Below, in pieces: positions 1 to 13,851 of a DNA stretch of 64,000 nucleotides (positions are counted from its first letter, which is position 1; every line of letters starts with the position of its first letter). The notes below the pieces were generated by a model that was given only the letters and a program-made list of their open reading frames with translations, had not been told where the DNA came from and did no database searches. The position numbers and the translations under genes were made by a program. The stretch is from Atrina japonica (taxonomy: Eukaryota; Mollusca; Bivalvia; Pterioida; Pinnidae): positions 62,001-126,000 of the forward strand of contig BROG01000440.1 in assembly GCA_030159075.1 (NCBI GenBank), in the 5' to 3' direction.

Positions 1-3
1 CCT

Positions 4-54
4 CGACCGTTTTCTGCTGTCCCCAATAGTACCATTTGTGTACAAAATCAACCT
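4..54 (+). repeat. minisatellite unit, left copy
   Basis: About 50 bases here match 31416-31466 almost exactly, with one extra A in the run after tgtgtacaaa. Shared landmarks are gaccgttttctgctgtcccc and aatagtaccatttgtgtac. The match stops at aacctc. To the right the sequence turns into pyrimidine-only DNA, whereas the right-hand copy continues into tataaagacc. This shows that a tandem or duplicated unit lies on both sides of the low-complexity tract. Confidence 0.85.
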
Positions 55-2435
55 CCCTCCTCCTTTATCTATTCTAACCCCTATCCCTTTCTACTATCCC
101 TCCCCCTCCCCTTCCCCCTTCCCCTCCTTTCTCTCTCTCTCTCTCTCTCTCTTCTTTCTCCCCTCTCTTCCACCTCTCTCTCCTCTATCTCTCTCTCTCC
201 CTTTTTCCTCCTTCTTCCTTTTCCTTTCTACTCTCTCTACCCCTCCTCCCTCCTCCCTCTTTTCCTCTCCTCCTCTCTCTCCCCTATCCTTCCATCCTCC
301 CCCTCTTTCTCTCCCTCTTTCTCTCTCCCTATCCTCTCCTTCTCCTCCTCTGACTCCTCTTCTCTCCTCTCTATCTCTCCCCTCCCTCCCCTCTCCCCCT
401 CCTACTTACCCTTTACCCCCTTGACTCTCCCTCCCCCCTTCCCTCTCCTAACTCTCTTACTCCTCTTTTCTCTATCCTTCTTCTCCTCCCCTCCTATCTC
501 TCTCCCTCTTTTCCCCTCTTCGGGATTCCTCTTTCTCCCCCTCCCTCCTCCCTACACCCTCTCTTTCTTCTATAATTCTTTCTTCTTCTTTCCATCTCTA
601 CTCCCCCTTCTTCTCTCCCTCTTACCTTCCCTCTATCCTTCTACTCTACTTCCCTCTCCTTATTATCTCTTCCCTTCTTCCTCTCTCTATCTATGTTCTA
701 CCACCTCTTACTCTTCCTCTATCCTTTCTCTCCCCCTCTCTCTCTTTCTCTCCCTTCCTCTCTTTCTCCTTCCTCCTCCTCCTTTCCCACTTCCCTCTCT
801 ATCTCTTTTTATCCTCTCTCTCACCTCCTCCTTCCTCCTCTTTCCTCTCTTTTCACCACTATCTTCACTCTTTACTGACCCTCTCTCCCTCTCTCCCCTC
901 TCTCCTCTATCTATCTTAATATCTCCCCTCTCTCTCTCTCCTTTTCCCCCCCTCCCTCCCTCCTTCATCTCCTCCTCTTCCTCCTCTCCCTCTCCTCTCC
1001 TACTTATCCTTCTACTCTTCTCTCTCTCCTCCCTCCCCCCTCCCTCTCTCCTATCTCCTCTCTTTCGTTCCTCTTTTTCTTCCTAATCTCTATCCTCTCC
1101 CCCCTATTCTCCCCCCCTCCTCTCTTCTTTCCTCTTCCTTCTCTCCTCTCACTCTATCTCTTCTCTTCCCTCCTCTCCCTTTCCCCTCCTCCTCCCCCCT
1201 CCCTTCCCTCTTTCTTTCTGTCTCCCCCTCTCTCCCCTCCCTCTCCTCCTCTCTCCGTCCCCTCTAACCCGACCTCTACTATCCCTCCTCCCTCTTCCGA
1301 CTCCCCTATCCTCCTCTACCTCTCTTCTGACTCCGTCCCCTCTCCTTCTCTCCTCTCTACTCCCTCTTCTACTCTCTCACTCCCCTCTCTATCCCCTATC
1401 CTATCTATTCAACTATATCATATACTCCCCCATCTAACACCAACTTCCCTATCTTATCCACCTCCCACACTAACTATCCTACTACCCCACTTCTCTATTT
1501 CTTACCAAACACCCACCCTCTACCACCTACAACCACTACTTTACTCCACACATACTCTTACCACCACCCACTCCAACCCTACATCTCTCTCCCCATACTT
1601 CCAACACATATCACCCATATATCAAATTCACCTCTCAATCCCACTCTATATCATAAAATTCTCCCCACTCTACACCTACAACCCACTTACTTCCCCACAT
1701 TCCTCACACCACTACTCTACTCCCATACTCCCTACCACACCATCCTCCCCCCTTTTTCCTCTCCACCCCTCATAATCATCCTACCACAACATTCATCTAC
1801 TCCTATCCTATCCAATATACTCCATCTCTACATTACCTCTCTCTCCTAACATATAATACTCTCCTTATCATCCCACACCCCCCTATCTCATCAACTATCT
1901 CTCACCACACACTCTCTCTCTTCCCTCTTACTCGTCCCTCTTCTACTCTTCCTTCCTTACTCTCCTTTCTATAACACTCCCCTATCTTACCTCCCTCCCA
2001 TTCCCCTCTCCTCCCTCTTCTCTACTCCTCACTCCCCTTATCTCCTATCACTTCTCTCCTTTCCTCTCTCTCTCCTTTCCTTCTCCCTCCATATCTCTTC
2101 CCCTCCCTACCTCCCTTCTTTCTACCCTTCCTCCCCTTCTCCTCTCACCCTCTCTCTTTTTTCTATCTCCTTCCGTCCCCTCCCTCTTCTCTTCCTCCCT
2201 CTACTCACCTCTTACCTTCCTCTCTCTCTCTCTTCTTCCTATCCCCTCCCCTCCCTCTTTCTCTTACCTATCCCCTCTCCTCCTCCCTTCCTCCCTCTTC
2301 TCTCTTCTCCTTTCCCCCTTATTTCTCTCTCCTCCTCACACCTCTCACCCTCTCCTTCTCTATCTTCCCCTTTCCTTCTCTACCTCCTTTCTCCTCTCCT
2401 CCTCCCTCCTCCTTTCCTCTATCTCTTATCTGGGG

Positions 2436-4542
2436 ACCCCTTTCCTCCTTCTCCCCTCTCTTTTCTCCTCCTCTACTACCCTCCTCCTCCTACTCCTCTT
2501 CCTACCCCAACCTACCAAAAACCTTTCCCTCCCATATACACTCCTCACTACACCTCCTATTCTCCCAACAACACACCAAACTCATATATCCTCACCATCC
2601 CCACACACATCACAACCTAACACCACCTCTCACAAACAAAACTCACTCCTCCCCAATACAATTCATACACCACCACCACCACACACATTACTCTAATACC
2701 CCCTCTCCACCTTCATCAATCCACCTACTCTTTCTTACACCCACAAATATTACTCAAAATAACACCACTACAACACTTCTCCCACTACCCACACATACAC
2801 ATTATCAAATACATCCTCACTTCCACTTCAATCATCACCTCACTATCCATCCCTAACACCCTCTATCCATCTAATTTTAATCCCCATATCAATAACTCAA
2901 ACCAAACACTAAATTAACACACCCTTAACATATACCTACCTCAAATTCTCCTCCACTCCTAAACCCACACAACAACCCCTACTCTACTCCCCACCCCACA
3001 CAACAACTTCACCTCACAACTCTATCCTCTCTATCTTCCCTCATCTTTCACCTCAATAACCATAAACCATCCCACTCCACAAAATATACATTTTATATCA
3101 CACCATAACTACTACATCCACCTCTCACTACCCACACTCCCACAATCATCCCCTTATCTACACTACTCAACCACCTAAACCATCCATCCATCCCATATCT
3201 TCATCTCCACCTCTTTTCTTTCCCACTTACTCTCTCCCTTTACAACATCTATTACCCCCAACAATACCTACCTCACTAAACAATAAACTACAACCACAAA
3301 CAAAAAAACCAACTACCTAAAAAAAACACCCCACCAACCAAACCATCCAAAACAACCCTATCAACACATAAACCACACAAACCACCCCCCCATATCATAT
3401 ACAACACAACTAAAACACCAAAAAAAACCTCCCACCCACACCAAAAAAACTAACATCACCTCACCATCACACACACAAAATAACCACAACACACCCAACC
3501 AACCACACAAAACAACACACACCAAAAACACCCCAAAACCCCAACCCAAAACCTCACACCCCACACCCACAAACAAACACAACACAAAAACCACCACAAA
3601 CCCCCACCAATCCACCTACCAACAACAAATAACAAAACACACAAAATAACAACACCCCAAACACACCAACACACCCAAACACCCAACTCCAACAACCAAA
3701 ACCAACCACCCAAAACCCAAACATTCCCAAAAAACACATCAACACAACCAACACCCAACCACAAACAAAACACACACCCCACACACCCATTACCCCTAAC
3801 CACAAAACACAACCACCACACTACAACCACCAAAAACAATAAATCACAACAATCACCCCCACCTCCACAACCCACAACAACCCCCCCCACCCCCCAACAC
3901 AAACCAAAATAAACACACACACCACTAAACACCCCCAAAATACCAACCCACACACCACACCACCAACAAACCACAAAACACCAAAAAAAAAAAACATCAC
4001 ACCCAAACCACACACAAACACATCCCTACAAAATCAACATAACAAACCACACATAAAACCCCAACCACAAAACAAACCACACCAACAAACAAACACACCA
4101 CCACACCACCACCCCACCACACCTCAATCAACAACCACCAACCTCACCTCAACACCCACCACACACACACCACACCAAAACAATAACCCAACTAAACCAA
4201 CCACAACCTCCAAAACACAACATACACTCTTAAAAATATAAAATAAACAACAACACCAAAACAACTAACAAAAAAAAACACACACTTCAACACAACACCA
4301 CACAAATCCTCTCACCCACAACCAACCAAAATCAACATAACCCTATCAACCCACATATCACTATATCTACACACCACATAACCTCAAACCTCCTCTACAC
4401 CCTACTACCAACCCCCCACCCCCAAATACACCACCACCACCTCACATAATATATCACCACACCACTAAAAACAAAACCTTCACACACACTACCAATCCAC
4501 AAAACCTCATCCAAACAACCCCCTTACCCAAATATTCACATC
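2436..4542. repeat. G-free interval with an A/C-only core
   Basis: I find no G between the ggggac at 2432 and the tcgtcc at 4541. From about 3280 to 4340 T is also rare, so the strand is nearly a two-letter A/C text (cacaaacaaccac-like). The complementary strand is G/T-only and reads as open frames rich in Val, Cys, Gly and Trp. These are composition artefacts and not genes. Confidence 0.85.
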
Positions 4543-7082
4543 GTCCACAATCCCCTCTCCACTAATTCACCCACAACCATAAAAAACCACACACCACAAC
4601 CAAACACAAACACAAACACAAATACCTACCCTCCCCATCTACCACACTACCAACATATCAAAACCAACACACAACCCACATACTACTCCTATCCCTCTCC
4701 TACTACTTCTTCCAACTCACTTTACTATTCTCCTTCCCTCCTCCTCTCTCTACTCCTCTTTCTATCCCACTCTACTACAACTTCCTATAAACTCCCTTTC
4801 ACATCTACTTCTCATATCTCATCAATCTCTCCCACCACAAGCTCTCTATACCATCTACCCCATCTCAATCCTTCTCACACTATATTACTCTCTACTACAC
4901 TCCTCCCCTCCCACTCTCCTTCTCTCCCTCCCTTAATTCCTACTATTCTATCCTCATAACTCTCTCCCTCTCTTACTCTATTTCTCTTATTCACTTCTCT
5001 TTCTATCCATACCTCATCTCTTCCTACTCCTAACTCCCTTCCTCTCCTTTCTTCTCCCCCTTTCCCCCTCCCCACCTCCTCCCCTATCTCTCTTCTACTC
5101 CTACTTTCTCTCCCTCTTTCTCTTCCCCCCTCTTCTCCCTTCACTCTTTACTACCTCACTCCTCCATCCCTCTCTACCTCTCTCCTTCCTTTTCTCCTCC
5201 TATCTTTCCTTCTTCTCTCCTTCTACCTCCTCTCCCTTCTCTTTCTTTCTCTCCTCTCTCTCTCTACTCTCATTCCTTTCTCCCTCTTCTTATCCTCTCC
5301 CCTTTCTCCCTCCTTCTCCTCTTCCTCCTCTTTCTTCCCTTCTCTCTCCTCTACTCTTTTACCCCTCCTCTTACCCTCTCTCTCTTTCCCTCCATTCCCT
5401 TCTCTATCGTGACCCTCTACCTCTACTATCCCCCTCCTTACTCCTCCCTATCTTTACTCTACTCCTCCCCCCCTACTCTCCCTCTCCCCCCCTATCTTAC
5501 TCCTTTCTCTTCCTCCCCTCCTCTTCTCCTCTTCTCCTCTCTTTTCTCTTTTCCCTCTTTCTATCTATTTTTTCTTCTCCTCTCTTTCCCTCTCTCCTAC
5601 TGGACTTCTATCCCCTCTCCTCCTCTTCTCTCTTTCCTTTTTCTCCTCCCTCTCCCTTTCTCTTTCCACCTCCTTCCTTTTTTCACCTCCTCCTCTCCCC
5701 ACCTCCTTCCCTTATAATCTTTCCTACCCCCACCCCTTCGTCCTCCTCTTTCTCCCTCTTCCCCCTCTTTCTCCTTCTCCCTTCCCTTCTATTCCCCTTC
5801 TCCTCTCTTTTCTCCTCTTTTTTTCCCCTCTCCTCTCCTCCCACCCTCTCACTACCTTCTCCTCCCTTTCCTCTCCCCCTCTCATCCCCTCCTACCCCCT
5901 CCTCCCTCTCCCTTCTTCCTTCTTTCTTATCTACTTACTACCTATCTCTTTGCTCTTACCTCTTCCTCTTTCCTCCTCTCTCTCTTCTCTTCTCCCCTAC
6001 CTCCCTGTCTCCTAATTCTCTTATCCTCTCCTCTTCCTCAACCTCTTCTCTCCTATTCCCTCCCCCCTTCCCTTTCTCCTCCCTCTCTCCCCTTCTCCCT
6101 CTTCTCCTCTACTCGCTCTCTTTTCCTCTCTCTCCCCTCTCCTTTTTTCTTTTATCCCCCTCTCTCTACTTCTTCCCCCCCTCTCTCCCTCCCTCTCCTC
6201 CTCCTCCCCCCTTTTTCCCCTTCTTCTTTACCTCTTACTCCTCCTCCGACTCCTCTCTCCTCTTTTTCTCTCCTCTTTACTTTCCCTACCTCTTTCTCCT
6301 CCCTTTACCTTTCCTTCCCCTCTTCCTCTCTCTTCCTCCCCTTTCTCCTTCCCTCTTCGCTACGTTTCTTCTATCTCTCTACTTCTCCTCCTCTCGGACC
6401 CTCTGCTACCCTAGACACCCACCTTCCCCCTCCTTTCTTACTGCCCCCTCCCTTCTCTACCTTCTCCTCTCCTCCCCCTACCTTCTGGCCCCTCCCCCCC
6501 CTCTTTCTACCTCTTTCCCTTTCCCTTCTTGCCTCTCTCCTCTCTCCTCTACCTCCTCTTTTCCTTCCTCTCTGACTACTCTCCTTTCTCCTATTCTTCT
6601 TCTCTTCCTACTTTTCTCCCCCCCTCCCTTTCTTTTCCTCCCCTCCCTTCCCTACTCTCTACCTTCTTATCTTTTCTCCCCTTCTCTCCCTCCCTACCCT
6701 CTCCCCTACCCTCTCTCTCTCCTCCCCCTCTCTTCCTCTCCTCTCTTTCCTCCTCCTCTATCCTCCGTCTCCCCTTCCCTATCCCTTCCCCCCTCTCTCC
6801 CTATCTCCTTCTCCTATTCCTCTACCCTTCCTCCTACCTCCCTCCTCTCTTCTCTCCCTCTATCTCTCCTACTCTCCTGGGGGGGGCCTTCCCCTCTTCT
6901 CTTCCTCTCTCTCTTTACTCTCTACCCTTCTCACTTTCCTCTTACCTCCTTACCCTCTTTCTCTCCTCTCCTTTTCTCCTCTTTCCCCCTCCCTCCCTCT
7001 CCTCTTCTCTCTCTCTCCTCTCTCCTTTTCCTCTCTGGGACTTCCTCCTCCTCCCCCACTCCCCCCCCCCTTCTTCCTCACT

Positions 7083-7700
7083 TAACTCACCACCAAACAC
7101 AAACAACCCCCAAAAAACAACACCAAACCACAACACACAAAAACAACAAACCAACACACCAACACTACACAAACTCAAACACCACAAACACACAACAACA
7201 CAAAACACCAAACAAACGAACAAAAACTCACCAAACTCAAACACCACCACACACACAACAACCCCAAAACCACACATACCAAAAAACCAACAACAACCAC
7301 AAAACCAATCCAAAAAACACAACACCCCACCACCAACACACAACACTAACCAACACCCAACACAAACCCAACACCACCAACAAACAACAAACAACACACA
7401 CACCCAAAACCAAACCCCAAACAACCCCACAACAAAATCACCACCAAAACTAAACCCAAAACAACCAAACAAACCACACAACCCCAACACAATCCAACAC
7501 CCCTAACACACAACAACACCAACACAAAACCCCCCACAACTCCAATACACATAACAACAACACAACCAACTACACCACACACACTACCACCCTCACTCAA
7601 TCCACAAAACCAAACCACACTCCACCCACACTCATCCAACCCACACCATCACCACAAACACCCCCCACACCACCCACCACCACATCCACCTCTCCCACCC
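7083..7700. repeat. A/C-rich block inside the tract
   Basis: The sequence switches from pure C/T to nearly pure A/C within about 50 bases of the ctgggac cluster at 7036-7042. One isolated G (aacgaac, about 7217) is present. No coding or RNA feature is seen. Confidence 0.8.
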
Positions 7701-10700
7701 CACAACTACCCTATCACCTCTACTCTACTAACCTACTCTTTACCATCACCTCTCACAACTAAAACTCTCTTATAACATTACTACCATCCCCCCCTCTCTC
7801 ACTATAACATACCACACACACAACCCCCCCACCATTAAACAACCCACCCAACAATACACATCTCCTCACTTATTCATTACCACACAAACCCACACTACTT
7901 CCCCCTCACCTCACCCCTAACCCCCAATCTCCCAACTACCTCAACCCCCACTCAATAATCACCCACCATCACCTCTTCCCATTAAATACTCACCTACCCC
8001 TCCCAAATATCTCTCTTTCACTCACATCACACTACCCACACCTCTCCCTTATTCCATCATCCCACCACACATCCTAATTCCTCTATTTCTCTCATCATCT
8101 CCGCTATCATTACCATCACTTTCAATCCTCTCACTCTCCTCTCTCTCTCCCTCTTTTACTATCCCCTCTTTCTCCACTCCTCCCCCACTATATCTCTTTC
8201 CCTTCTCAGACTTAAATCTATCCCTCTTCCTTCCCCCCTCCTCTCCTCTTACCCTCTCTACTCTTCACACCTCAAACACACTCCACACTACAACCACCAC
8301 AATACCCAACCAAAACCCACCCACATATACCACACCACCTAACCTACCATACCACAACCAACACAAACACCCTCCCCACCAACACTACAATCCCCCACCT
8401 CCCTACCCCCTCTCCCCCAATATCATCCAACTATCACACTAATCTATCCCTACCTATCACTACACCCCACTCATCCTCTCATCCTATACCTCCCTAAATA
8501 TACACACTCTCATACCTCATAACCAATCTCCCCAACCCTACATTACAATCATCTCACCTACTCAACTCCCCAATCTAATCCTCCCCCTACCAACCCTCTA
8601 TACACTAACAACACCCTACTACACTATCCCCCCACTCATAAACACTCTACTCCTATTACAATACCAACATCACCAACACACATCCCCCCACACACCCCAA
8701 TCACATAAAAACCTAACTCCCTTCTCCATCCCACAATCCCCACACCCACTAAACCTCTACCCTACACCATTCCTACACCCCCACACCTATCACCCCAATA
8801 ACCTACACACTCCACCTCTTACTACCTATCATATCACATCACCCTCTCCCCATCTCCTCTCCTCTCTACTACCTCCATCCATCCATATCATTCCCCCTCT
8901 TCTCCCCTACTCTCTATTCCTCCTATCTCCATCTACCCTTCCTCTCCTCTCTCTTCCTCCTCCCTTCCCTCTCTCCTCCTCTACTCCTACCTCCTCTCTA
9001 CTCACCACTCTCCCTCCCACTCTCTCCCATCCTCCCTCACTCTCTCTCATCTCCCTTTCTTCCTCCTCTCTTCCCCTCCTCTCTTCTTCCCTCTTTCCTT
9101 TCTCTCTATTTCCCTCTCATCTTTCCTTCTCTCCTCTTCCTCTTCTCTACCCTTCTTATCCTCTCTCCTCCTCCTCTCTCTCCCCTCCCTACCCCTCGTC
9201 CCCTCCTCTCTCTCGCTACCCCCTCCCTCTCCCCCTCTCTTCCTCTCCCTCATCCCTCCTTTCCTAACTCTCCCCCTTCTCCTCTCTCCTCCCCTCTCCT
9301 TTTTCTCTTTCTCCTATCTTACCTCCCTACTTATTATCCTAATACCCCTCCTACTCTCTCCTCCTCTTCCTCTTCCTTCCCCCCCTCCCCCCTCCTCCCT
9401 CATGACCTTCTTCTCCCCTCTTTCTCTTCTCGGCTCTATTCTCTCTCTTCTCTCTCCTTCCTCCTATCTCTCCTTTCTCTCCCTCTTCCTACTCTTCTCC
9501 TCCTCCTCTCTCTCTCTTTACTCTTTCTCTCTCCTCTCCTCCCTCTACTACCCTCCCTCCTCCCCTTCTCCCTTTCTCCCTTCTCCTCCCTACCTATCCT
9601 CCTTCCCTCTCTTTCTCACCCTACCCTCCTTCTCCCTCCCCCTTTCCTCCTTTCTTTCTCCCTTTCTCCTGCTTCTTCCCTTCCCCTTTCTCTTTCCCTT
9701 CCTCTCTCCCCCCTCTCTTCTCCTCCCTCCTTCCTCTCTCCTCCTCCCTCTCTCCTTCTACTCCCCTTCTCTCTCCCCTACCCCACCCTCTCTCCCTCTC
9801 TCCTTCTTTCCCTTCCTCTCCCCCCCCCTTTCTTCCCTCTCTCTATTCTCCTCCCCTCTTCCCTCCCTCTCGGGGGACTACCTTTTCCTTCTCTTCTCCC
9901 CTCTCTTCCTCTCCTTTCTTCTCTCTCTCTCCCTTTTACCTTACCTTTCCTATCTCCTCTTCTTCCACTCTCCCTCCCCTTCTCTCCCTCCCCTCTTCTA
10001 TCTAATTCCTCTATCCTTTCCCTTTACACCTATCTCCCCTTCCTTATCCCTCCCTCCCTCTCCCTCGCCTCCAACTTTTCTTCTCTCTTCTCTTACTACT
10101 CTCTCTACCATCTCTCCTTCTCCCTCCCCCTGGACTACTCTCTTCTCCCCTTTACTTATCCTCCCTCTCCCCCTCTTCATCTCTTTTTCTTTATCTTCTC
10201 TATCTTCTCTTCCCTCTCTTTCTCTTCTTACTCTTCTCTTCCCCCTATCTTCTTCTTCTATCTCCCCTACTTTCCCCTATCCTTTCTTCTACTCCTAACC
10301 CTCCTCCTCTACTCCTTCTTCTACTTCCTCTCCTTATACTCTCCCCTTCTTTCTCTCTTTCTTCTCTCCTTCTCTCCTCTTCTCTGCCCTACTCTCTTTC
10401 CCCTATCTCCTTCTCTCCTCTCTCTCTCCCCTTCGTTCTCTCCTCCCCTCTTTTCTCTTCCCCTATCCTCCCTCCTCTACTCTTATCCTCCCCTTTCTTC
10501 TTTTCCCCCTTCTCCACTTTCCTGGGGCTTTCTCCCTCTCTATCTCTTCTCCTCTCTCTCCCTCCCTCCTCCTTCTTCTCTCTCTCGACTTCTTCTTCTC
10601 CTCGCCTTCTCTCTCCCTCCTCTCTCTCCTACCCACTCCCTTCTCCCTATCTCCCTCTACTTCCCTATTCATCTACTTCCATTCTCCTTTCTCTCCTTCC

Positions 10701-11776
10701 TCTCCTTCTCCCTCCCTCACGCCTCTCCCTCCTTCCTCTTCTTCTCATTACTACCCTCCTCTTCTTCTCTCCTCCATTTCCTACCTCCATCTCTCCAGTT
10801 TCTCTTCTCACTCACTCCCTTCTCTCTCCTACTACTCTCTTCTTTCTTTCCTCCTCTCCTTCCCATTTCCTCTCCTACCCCCTCCTTCTTCACCTCTCTC
10901 CATCCCCTCTCCTCCCTAACCCTCCTTCTCCCCCACTTATTCCTCTATTATTCTCTCCTCTCTCCTCTCCTTTCTCAATCTTTTCCTTCTTACTACCCCC
11001 TCCTCTTCCTCTTTTCCTCCTCCCTCTTCCCTCCTTTTCACACTCCTACTCTTCTTTATTCCTCTCCTTACTCTTCTTCCCTCCCCTCTTCCCCCTCCTT
11101 CCCTTCCCTCCCCTTTCCCGCTTCCCCCCCCTCCTCTATCTTCTCCTTATTCTTCTACCTCTCTCCCTATATCCCCTCTCTCTCTCCCTTCCTATCTCCT
11201 CTTCACTCCCCTCTCCCTCCTCTCTACTCTCTATTCCTCCCCTATCTCCCCTACCTCCCCCTCCTCCTACCCTTCCCCCTCTCCTCTCCTACTCTTCTTC
11301 TCCTCTCTTACCTCCCTTCTTCTCTCCTAACTCTCTACCCTTCTCTCCTCTCTTTACCTCTTCTTCTCTCTTCTCTCTCCTTTTCCTTCTCTCCCTCCCT
11401 TCTCCCCTCCTTCTCTCTCACTCTCTTCCTCTCCCCCTCCATCTACCCCAACCTTCCTCTCTAATCCTTCTCTACCTACTTCCTCTCTGGACCTCCTCCT
11501 TCTACTCCTCACCTTCTTCTTCCGTCTTCTCCCCTCCCTTATACTACTCAATCTTTTACCTATATCTACTCCCCACCTTATATCTTCAAAACTAAATTAT
11601 AACCACACATTACACTACACATACTTCTCCCCCCCCACCCTCTCACTCACACCAATACCATAACCAACATATAAAATCCATACATCCAAATAACTCATAC
11701 TTACACCCAATAAACACATACCTTCCCTCTCACTAATCACTACTTACCCTCACTCTCACACTCCACAAATCTTCCT

Positions 11777-11804
11777 ACTGTGCTCCTTTGTGTGGTGCTA
11801 CATC
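11777..11804 (+). other. G-bearing relic island in the tract
   Basis: A short stretch with normal G content (ctactgtgctcc followed by tttgtgtggtgc) stands alone in G-poor sequence. It shares the 7-mer tttgtgt and a ctgtNctcc-like segment with the flanking minisatellite unit. It may be a correctly read remnant of that unit; the similarity is weak. Confidence 0.4.
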
Positions 11805-13851
11805 TAACTACCCTCTCTACCTTCTCTTCACTATCCCTCATCTATTTTTAACTTCCCCTCCTCTCTCAATCACTCCCCACTCACCTAAACAACTCCTCCA
11901 TCACTCCCCATAACTATCATCCCTCCACCTTACTAAAGACTCTATAACCACTCTCCCCTTACTATCACTACCTCCCCTTCTCTACCTCTAACTACTCCTC
12001 TTTCACTTCACCTACCTACTATCATAATACATCACTAACTCCTAAACCTCTATCAACTCCCTCCTCCCTAATATCATACTTCTTCTTTTCATTCTCTCCC
12101 ACTATCACAATCCTCCCTCACATACCTATCCTCAATTTCTCCTCCTCCCTCATTCTTCATCTTTTTAATTATAATCTCTCATTTTACCCCACCATCCTCT
12201 CTCCTATAACACTTCCTCTCCTACCTACTCTACCTTCTCACTCTTTAATATTTTCTTACTCTTCCTATTCTATATCTTTCTCCTCTCCCTTTTCCCCCCT
12301 CTTCCTCTCTCTCCTTCCCCTCCTATTTACCTCTTCTCTTTCCTTGCCTTCTCCTCCTCACCCTCCCTATCATCCCCTAACCCTCTCCCCTTCTTTTACT
12401 TCCTTATACTTCTCTTCACCCTTCCTCCTCTATCTTTCCTTACCTTCTCTATATCCCTATCTTCTTCCTTTTCCTCCCCTTTCTAATCCCTTCTCTCTCT
12501 TACCTTTCTTCTATCTCTCTTCCTACCCCTCCACCTCCTTTACTATCTCCCTCCAATAATCTCCTATCCATCTCCTCCTTCACTATAAGTCTACTCTCTT
12601 GTAAACAACCCTCCTAAATCCTACATTCCACCCAACTACATACATACTCTACATTCCCCACCTAACATTCTCATCTTTCTACTACTAACTCTCCAACTTC
12701 ATTACCCTTCCACCTATCCAACCTTCCAATTTCTCACATAACCACCTCTACACCCTACCCTACACCCCCTTCCCATACACCTCAATCTACTCCCTATCTA
12801 CTAACAAACCCCACCAAACTCTCCTCTGACTCAACTCACTAATCTACTCTACCCTACCTCTACTCTCACATCCCAAACCCCCTAACATCTACACCACTAC
12901 CCTCTCTTCTCACACCCTCTACTACAAATACTCAAAACCTCATCCCCCTCCCCTCCTCTCTCTCCATCTCCCTCCTTTCCACCCCTCCCCACTATCTATA
13001 TTATTAATTTCCTCCCCTCTTTTTTCCTCTTCTCTCTTCTTCCCTTTCTCTCCTTTTTTATGACTTTTCCTCTCCTTCCAATTATCTTCCTCTATCTACT
13101 TTCTCTTTCCCTTTCTCCCTCTCCCCTTTTCCTCTCCTTCTCTCGCTCTCTCTCTTTCACTCTCTCTATCACTCCTCTTGCTTTTCTTTCCCTCTCTTTT
13201 CTCCAACTCCTTTCTCCTCCTCTCCTCTCCCTTTCTCCTCCCTCCTTCTACTCTCCTCTCTCCCCTTACTCCCTCTTACTTTTCTCTTCCAATCCTCTCC
13301 CACTCCTCTCTCATCCCACCTCTCTTCCTTCCTTTCTTCTCTTCTCATCTCTCCCTCCTCACCTTTTCTCTCTTTATTTCCTTACTCTCCCTCTACACCT
13401 TCCTTCTTCCCCCTTACCCTACTTCCCTATCTCTCTTTCTCCCTTTTCTTTTTCTATCTCTCCCTTCTACTCCTCTCCTCTCCATCCTCCTCTTCTCTCT
13501 ACCCTACCTTTCCTCTCTACTCCTTCTCCTTCTTCCCTCTCTCCTCCCTCCTCTCCTCTCCTCTTCCTCCCTTTATTCTCTCCCCCCTCTCCCTTTACCC
13601 CTCGTTCCTCCCCCCTCCTCTCCTTCCCTTTTCCTCTCTCCTCTTCATCTCTCTCCTCTTTCTCTTTCACTTTCACCTCTCTTCTCTCCCCTCTTTCTCT
13701 CTCTTTTTTCCTTTTCTTCCTTTTTTCTTTCTCTCTCACTCTTCTCCTTCTTCTTACCTACCCTCTCCCTTCTCTCCCTCTCCCTTCTCCCCCCTCCTCC
13801 CTCTCTCTCTTCTCTTCCCTCTTCCCTCTCCCTATCCTCTCCTTTTCTCGG

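Noticed and set aside
3361..4021. Minus-strand frames rich in Val, Cys, Gly and Trp (also at 6942-7639 and 13998-14967)
   Set aside because: These are translations of a G/T-only strand. The composition alone gives GTT, TGT, GGT and TGG codons; no signal peptide or cysteine pattern holds up across frames.
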